From Trachythela sp. YZ-2020 (lineage: Eukaryota > Cnidaria > Anthozoa > Malacalcyonacea > Clavulariidae): a DNA stretch of 64,000 nt. The position numbers and the translations under genes were made by a program. The stretch lies in contig JADLSH010000273.1 in NCBI GenBank assembly GCA_016169945.1, positions 2,151,001 to 2,215,000 on the forward strand, given 5' to 3'. Below are positions 59,164-64,000 of this stretch, piece by piece; within the stretch, counting starts at the first letter, position 1, and each line of letters begins with the position of its first letter. The notes beneath the pieces were generated by a model. The model was not told where the DNA came from. It ran no database searches and saw nothing but the letters and a program-made list of their open reading frames with translations.

Positions 59164-60414
59164 GAGTTTGACTAATAGTCGAGGGTTGAGGGTCGAGGGT
59201 AATAGGTCGAGGGCGAGGGTAATAGGTCGAGGGCGAGGGTATAATAGGTCGAGGGCGAGGGTAGAATGTCGAGGGTCGAAAAATGCATGTCGAGGGTCGA
59301 AAATAGAAAAATATGGCGAGAGAAGTTCAAGAAATTGAAGAAATTTCTATATCTTTTTTATGAAAGAGGGGGCAAAATTTTTATATCTTTGTAGATCTTT
59401 ATGAAAGAGGGAGCAAATTTTAGATACTTTTCTTTAGTACATATACATATAACAATACTGATGCGATATTTTCGCGCAGTTTCAATTTGGACAATGGACA
59501 TGGACAATGCGAAATAAATATTATACATGCATGTCCTATAGAATAAATTCTAATTAGATTCCTAACTATCAATATTTTGTGTCACCGTGGCAAACATTCA
59601 CACACGGATTATCTTTCGCGCATGTTACGGCAGTAAACGTTTTCGCACGGTCTGCGTGAATTCTAATACTGCGCGACGTTTTAAATACAAGTAACTATAT
59701 TTTAGCTAATTTATCTATCTGCATTCTATAGAGGGCTGGGTAATATAAACCCAGTTCAAACCTTTATCCAGACATTTTGCCGACAACTATGTGTGATAAT
59801 CAATACAATAAAATCGAAGCAAAATGATATACCCGTAAAGGCCCAGACACACCGGACGCGATTCGGCAACGCGACGCGATTTTTCAGTTTTTAAAAGTAA
59901 ATAAAACCGTCTATGGAAGGAAATTTAGAGATATGCAGGCCAAATAACTCAAACTGTTATAGCGCTTCTGAATATTTGAAAAACATAAAACAGGATCAAA
60001 GTTATATGTCAGTCAAAATCGAAAAATCGCACCGCGTTGCCGAATCGCGTTCGCTGTGTCTGGGCCTTAAAATGTGTCCCCTCTTTCATAAAGATCTAGA
60101 AAGATATAGAAATTTTGCCTCCTCCTTCATAAAAAAGATATAGAGATTTCTTCCATTTCTTGAACTTCTCTCGCCATATTTTTCTATTTTCGACCCTCGA
60201 CATGCATTTTTCGACTCTCGACATTCTACCCTCGCCCTCGACCTATTATACCCTCGCCCTCGACCTATTATACCCTCGCCCTCGACCTATTATACCCTCG
60301 CCCTCGACCTATTATACCCTCGCCCTCGACCTATTATACCCTCGCCCTCGACCTATTACCCTCGCCCTCGACCTATTACCCTCCACCCTCGACCCTCGAC
60401 TATTAGTCAAACTC
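59164..60414. mobile_element. Foldback transposon with minisatellite-bearing arms and 9-bp target duplication
   Basis: The ends gagtttgactaatagtcgag and ctcgactattagtcaaactc are inverted repeats. Each arm holds a GGTCGAGGGCGAGGGTATAA-type minisatellite (59183-59280; 60205-60395) and then tagaaaaatatggcgagaga and gaaatttctatatcttt. Flanks are GCGTTGGCG (59155-59163) and GCATTGGCG (60415-60423), an 8-of-9 match. A 9-bp duplication with long arms fits a MULE-type foldback element. It encodes nothing. Confidence 0.8.
59838..60071. mobile_element. MITE nested in the foldback loop
   Basis: taaaggcccagacacaccgg and cgcgattcggcaacgcg pair with cgcgttgccgaatcgcg and tcgctgtgtctgggcctta. Arms are about 45 bp. 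Sits wholly in the loop of 59164-60414, so it inserted later or was carried along. Confidence 0.75.
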
Positions 60415-60429
60415 GCATTGGCGTTGGGC

Positions 60430-60851
60430 ATAGATGACTTTTGCGCGTTATAATTAAAAATCAATACAATATTAGTTCAAACAATCCGGGAAGTTCTCTC
60501 GATAATGCCTAATGTTGTCTTTCTTCTATTCGACGAAATTTCAGTATTTATTAGTATTAAAATCGCATACAATAGAAACCCGAAATATCCTATTTTTACA
60601 GTAAATCCACGTTTCGACTAATGTCAGTAAAAATCAGGAATGAATACTTCTAAAAAAATATGTGATAACAAAGCTGTCTGAACCTATCAACCATACTGTG
60701 GTGTTTTTTAAAGCACGCAATGATACATTGAAGTTGAATCACACTTTAATATTATTCGATAGTTAATCACAACTATATAAATTGTCTATATCAAGTAACA
60801 TATATAGTAAGTCTGAGTAATAATTGCCATGTCTAGTATCAGAATATTACA
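60430..60851 (-). repeat. Probable 3' LTR of a Ty3/gypsy-type element
   Basis: On the minus strand a purine tract (gaagggggaggaa, 60852-60864) is followed at once by TGTAATATTC, the usual polypurine-tract/LTR junction. The lower-coordinate end is a guess; no second LTR is in the window to fix it. Confidence 0.4.
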
Positions 60852-61022
60852 TTCCTCCCCCTTCAGTTCAATTCTCCTAATAGATTATTCCCACTGATTA
60901 ATTGATTACTTAGATAATCATTGTTCTGAGATTGATTTAACTGTTCATCAGCTTAACAAAACAAATAATAATAATTAAAGTTTGTGCTCTTTCAAGTCCT
61001 TTCGTATAAAGTCTATTTCCTT

Positions 61023-61256
61023 CTATTTCTTGCGCTTTTTCAATCGTTCAGATCTTCTTAGTTGTGGGGATGGTGGATTTGGTTCTTTTTGTAAGGTTTT
61101 GTTTGTGGGTTGTTTGTCTTGGGTAGTAGTATTTGGTATGGTTGGAGCATTTGTAGTGGTGACGGTATCTGGGGTTGTAGTGACAGGAATGTTTGTGGTA
61201 TCAGGTATGGAGATGGGTTGGTTTTCTTCCATTCGTGTGTCCTTTATATCTTCCAA
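61023..61256 (-). pseudogene. C-terminal end of a retrotransposon polyprotein
   Basis: The minus-strand frame is Thr/Pro-rich (IPVTTTPDTVTTTNAPTIPN) and ends RRSERLKKRKK, a basic tail common at the C-terminus of Ty3/gypsy-type Pol proteins. It lies upstream of a polypurine tract and LTR-like start, in the right order and strand. No integrase or RT domain is left, so the element is 5'-truncated or interrupted near 61260. Confidence 0.45.
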
Positions 61257-61974
61257 CGTATATTTGCTGCGTTTTAGCTTGCAGATTTACTCAAACGTTT
61301 TCCATAAAACACGTATATTTTGACAAAAATAAAGAAAAATAACTACAAATCTATATCATATCTTGCAAAGCAACAATAGTCACGACAAAATGTTCACTAA
61401 AATGTTAATCATCTTGCAACAGCAGCACAACGGTAGTTGAGAAAAGAATGGTCTCGTTAGTTGCAAATATCTTAGGGATATCAGGCTCGCTGACCGTTGC
61501 TAAAAGTCGCAGTTGCACTTTACGATTTTCTCCGAACACCGCTTAGGGAGTTATCGGGAAGTTGTCGTCCACGCAGGCTATTGTCTTAGCAAATAATTTG
61601 ATATGGTTTTCCCTAATCAGCTGCGTCTTTATCTAACAAAGATTCATTTGTTAAGATCAAAAAAATATAACCGTAGTTTGGGCCACATTTGCCTCCCCCC
61701 CTGATCCCCCTCTGCATTTGGTCAGCGAAGTCCCCAGTGTTTCTTTCAGACCCAATACTTTATTAGGACTTTAAGTTCCCTGAGCCCAAAAACTGCACGC
61801 CAAAACGCGAGTTACATTGCGGGAGTCTATGCGCGCTTTGCGGGACCCGGCGACATGTACGTTTTGAGTCGGAACCTCAATGCTTTTTATAAAAGAACAA
61901 AAGTAGATAATAACCCCCATCCAGCAGAATTTTCCCGCCATATCACGTCAGCATTTTGAGGATCTCGCCATATG
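61257..61974. other. No recognised feature
   Basis: Includes a C-rich patch (cctcccccc, about 61691) and moderately GC-rich DNA up to the minisatellite. Nothing further could be supported. Confidence 0.35.
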
Positions 61975-61975
61975 A

Positions 61976-62262
61976 CGTAGATACGCGTAGATACATGTAG
62001 ATGCATACGGATATGCGTAGATACGCGTATCTACGCGTATCTATACATATCTACATGTGGATATGCGTAGATACGCGTAGATACATGTAGATCCATGTGG
62101 ATATGTGTAGATAAACGTAGATACATGTAGATGCATACGGATATGCGTAGATACGCGTATCTACGCGTATCTACGCATATCCGCATGCATCTACATGTAT
62201 CTACGCGTATCTACGCATATACACATGTATCTACATGTATCTACGCGTATCTACGCAAATGA
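61976..62262. repeat. Palindromic 12-bp minisatellite
   Basis: Units such as gtagatacgcgt, gtagatacatgt and gtagatgcatac alternate; halfway through each block the array turns to the complementary form (tatctacgcg). Nearly every joint is a 6-bp palindrome (ACGCGT, ACATGT, ATGCAT), and whole blocks form long inverted repeats. Confidence 0.9.
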
Positions 62263-62337
62263 CGTCAGTAGCTTATCCCATACATCCAGCACCGGAAGTG
62301 ATTAGTATTCATACGCATGGAAGTAAGAATAATAATG

Positions 62338-62525
62338 AGGTGACGTAACGTAAAGCGTTGCGTAACATAAAGCGTTGCGTAACATAAAGCGTTGCGTAAC
62401 GTTTAAATACTAATAGCGTTGCGTAACATAAAGCGTTGCGTAACATAAAGCGTTGCGTAACATAAAACGTTGCGTAACGTTTAAATGCTAATAGCGTTGC
62501 GTAACATAAAGCGTTGCGTAACATC
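62338..62525. repeat. 17-bp minisatellite
   Basis: gcgttgcgtaacataaa is repeated about nine times, broken twice by a cgtttaaat.ctaata variant that makes a higher-order unit. Confidence 0.9.
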
Positions 62526-62536
62526 CATACCGAGAG

Positions 62537-62644
62537 TATAAAACGGCGAGGATATAGATGCTACTCGATATATTGTTTACATATTGTTTGCACAGCTTTC
62601 GGACATCATTTTGCGTACGTACGCGTACGTACAGAGAGAAAATA
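62537..62644 (+). promoter_or_regulatory. TATA-box and AATAAA pair, plus strand
   Basis: TATAAAA at 62537 follows the minisatellite, and AATAAA is at 62641, about 100 bp downstream, with a palindromic cgtacgtacgcgtacgtac between. This spacing is seen in LTRs, where the promoter and polyadenylation signal are close. It could equally be a core promoter with a chance AATAAA. Confidence 0.3.
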
Positions 62645-62790
62645 AAGAACAACAGAGAGTTTTGTGTTGGATTTTATTTAAATTACACACAACAATTTAA
62701 ATGTTTCTCTTAATAAGTTTTGGCTTTATTCTTCGATAGCCATGGTTTCTTTAACAAAGGCTCGGACCGTATTAGACCGCTTGACCGAGT

Positions 62791-63319
62791 TTAATCATCG
62801 CTTTCTGCGTCATCGTCTTCCTCATCGAAATCGTATTCCTTTAAAACTCTTTTTATAAGAAATTTCCTCTTATCAATAGCAGCTTCTAAAGCTTCTTCTG
62901 GATAAAAGTCATCGCTTTCCACAAGCGCATCCTTTGTCTTCATTATTTTTCTATGTACGGGATCTTTCTTTAGTTGTTTCAACCACAGGAGACGTTGCAT
63001 ATAAATATTTTCTAGCAGATTGCTCATCAAGACCGCTGTTTATAAGGCTCTCTTTCATTTCTTCAAAAGCTGTATTACTTCTTTGCTTTGCTTCTTCTAT
63101 CATTGGTATCCAAGGATCCATTTCTTTTGCTTCTTCAGTTTCTGACTCATTATCAGACCCATGAGTTGAAGTTGTCGAAACATCGTCTTCGGAATCCATT
63201 ATCTGACTTTCTGTTTCTGACATATCTCTCTCTTGTTCGCGTAGTGGACAGTATTCCTTTTCGTGTCTGCGTAGATTATAACCACGGCTAAATTGTTTTC
63301 CGCAAAATTTGCAGCTCAT
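62791..63319 (-). CDS. C2HC zinc-finger acidic protein, probable frameshift
   Basis: An ATG at 63319 begins MSCKFCGKQFSRGYNLRRHE and ends the finger with KEYC (C-x2-C-x12-H-x4-C). A long acidic, Ser/Thr-rich part follows (ESQIMDSEDD, GSDNESETEE), then DPWIPMIEEAKQRSN. The frame closes at 62951, but an overlapping frame (62791-63030) continues with LKQLKKDPVHRKIMKTKD, EEALEAAIDKRKFLIKR and an acidic end, so one frame change lies near 63000. A minus-strand AATAAA is at 62673-62678. The K-D-P-V-H-x-x-I-M pattern looks familiar from repeated cnidarian proteins, but I cannot name the family. Confidence 0.55.
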
Positions 63320-63390
63320 TCCGTTACCACTAACTGTCCAGAAATGACTTTCTTTTCAGCAGCACGGCACTTTTATGTTTCCTTGCGCTC

Positions 63391-63525
63391 ATAGGTGAAC
63401 CCCCAGAAAACCCCCAGGGAACCCTGAGGGAACCCCGAGGGAACCCCCAGTGAACCCCTACAGAACCCCGAGAGAACCCCTACAGAACCCCGAGAGAACC
63501 CCTACAGAATCCCGAGGGAAGATTT
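63391..63525. repeat. Minisatellite of the gaacccc(c/t)a type
   Basis: gaacccctacagaaccccga and related 10-20-bp units are repeated in tandem. Lies between the divergent zinc-finger frames. Confidence 0.85.
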
Positions 63526-63559
63526 AATTATCTTTAAAGCATGCCCAGAAACCTATTGT

Positions 63560-63665
63560 GAGAGCTCCACAGAAGCTCCACAGAAGTTTTACAGAAGCTT
63601 CACAGAAGCTTCACAGAAGCTTTACAGAAACTCCACAGAAGCTCCACAGAAGCTTTAGAGAATTT
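63560..63665. repeat. Minisatellite of the cagaagctccacagaag type
   Basis: About nine 10-12-bp units (cagaagcttca, cagaagctcca, cagaagttttа-like) in tandem, upstream of the right-hand ORF. Confidence 0.85.
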
Positions 63666-63711
63666 CCAGACAACTGCTACAAAATCCCACCAAACCCTTC
63701 CTCAAAGCAAC

Positions 63712-63733
63712 GATATATATATATATATATATA
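63712..63733 (+). promoter_or_regulatory. (TA)n run, possible TATA element
   Basis: A run of tatatatatata ends 45 bp before the ATG at 63778. It could act as a TATA box for the right-hand ORF or be a simple repeat. Confidence 0.3.
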
Positions 63734-63777
63734 GAACCGTGTTTCTATGTAAACTTGAATCATTTGCCACAGCAGTC

Positions 63778-64000
63778 ATGCAGAGACGATTTCGCCGGAC
63801 CTGTCCGCTTTGCGGTCCGCCTAATTTGAAGAATATCAGTACACATCTTTTGCAAGTTCACGGCTTATCTTCCGAGGAGAGAAAACCTTATCTTAAGCAA
63901 GTCCGGGTGTCGTCATGGCAGCCCTACATCGACAAATCTCCGCATCATTATATGAACATCGACAAGTCTTCTCGTCCGTATATGAACATCGATAGGCCTA
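63778..64000 (+). CDS. C2H2-like zinc-finger ORF, cut by the window end
   Basis: An ATG at 63778 starts 74 codons without a stop up to the window edge. The peptide MQRRFRRTCPLCGPPNLKNI continues STHLLQVHGLSSEERKP, giving C-x2-C-x10-H-x4-H. Two copies of a YMNIDK/YMNIDR motif with SPHH and SSRP follow, suggesting a short repeat. It diverges from the minus-strand zinc-finger gene across two minisatellites. Confidence 0.55.
   Translation, partial: MQRRFRRTCPLCGPPNLKNISTHLLQVHGLSSEERKPYLKQVRVSSWQPYIDKSPHHYMNIDKSSRPYMNIDRP

Noticed and set aside
60160..60453. A Tyr/Pro/Leu-rich repeat protein frame
   Set aside because: It is the translation of the foldback minisatellite (CTCGCCCTCGACCTATTATAC); no other coding sign.
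62309..62524. Repetitive Arg/Tyr/Leu-rich minus-strand frame
   Set aside because: Translation of the 17-bp minisatellite running through three frames.

Overview
The window looks like repeat-rich animal genomic DNA, most plausibly a cnidarian or another early-branching marine invertebrate. It has short spliced introns with GT..AG ends, AT-rich intergenic DNA, tRNA-derived SINEs, LINE reverse transcriptase, P-element (THAP9-like) and Mutator-like transposases, many hairpin MITEs and minisatellites. Nothing is prokaryotic: there are no operons, rRNA genes or CRISPR arrays. The species assignment is inference only.

Left edge (1-3.5 kb): a tRNA-type SINE, a 114-bp tandem repeat split by a clean hAT-type MITE, and three exons on the minus strand of a host-type gene (glutaredoxin end, linker, DEP domain).

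3.5-22.3 kb is the most striking object. Two long copies of the same multi-exon Mutator-like (MULE) gene lie in opposite orientation around a spacer holding a broken P-element transposase. The whole 18.8-kb block, not either copy alone, is flanked by a perfect 9-bp direct repeat (TGGGCTAGC, 3478-3486 and 22277-22285) and begins and ends with the same terminal sequence. It therefore seems to have inserted as one composite transposon with gene-bearing inverted arms about 6 kb long. The gene combines an Ulp1-like cysteine protease, a decapeptide Pro/Val/Lys repeat, two C2H2 fingers, a zinc-binding N-terminal module, the MULE DDE core, a SWIM finger and a spliced PHD finger. Both arms carry disabling changes, some shared and some private.

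22.3-33.3 kb: nested tandem duplications, a possible first coding exon, a hairpin MITE, a second and heavily damaged P-element (split by a LINE tail and a piggyBac-like MITE), a 310-bp tandem repeat and a long CAA microsatellite. 33.5-39.1 kb: a four-exon Rab-like GTPase gene on the minus strand whose first intron has swallowed a 5'-truncated LINE and two piggyBac-like MITEs.

39.4-58.8 kb: a nearly perfect tandem triplication of a 6.45-kb unit (about 30% of the window). Its function is not recognised; each unit contains a GC-rich foldback element with a tRNA-derived SINE inside. Immediately after the array is an exon for a small Cys-rich, single-membrane-pass protein.

59.1-64 kb: a 1.25-kb foldback element with minisatellite-bearing arms and a near-perfect 9-bp target duplication, the 3' end of a probable Ty3/gypsy-type element, a palindromic 12-bp minisatellite, a 17-bp minisatellite, and two divergently oriented zinc-finger ORFs, the last running off the window.
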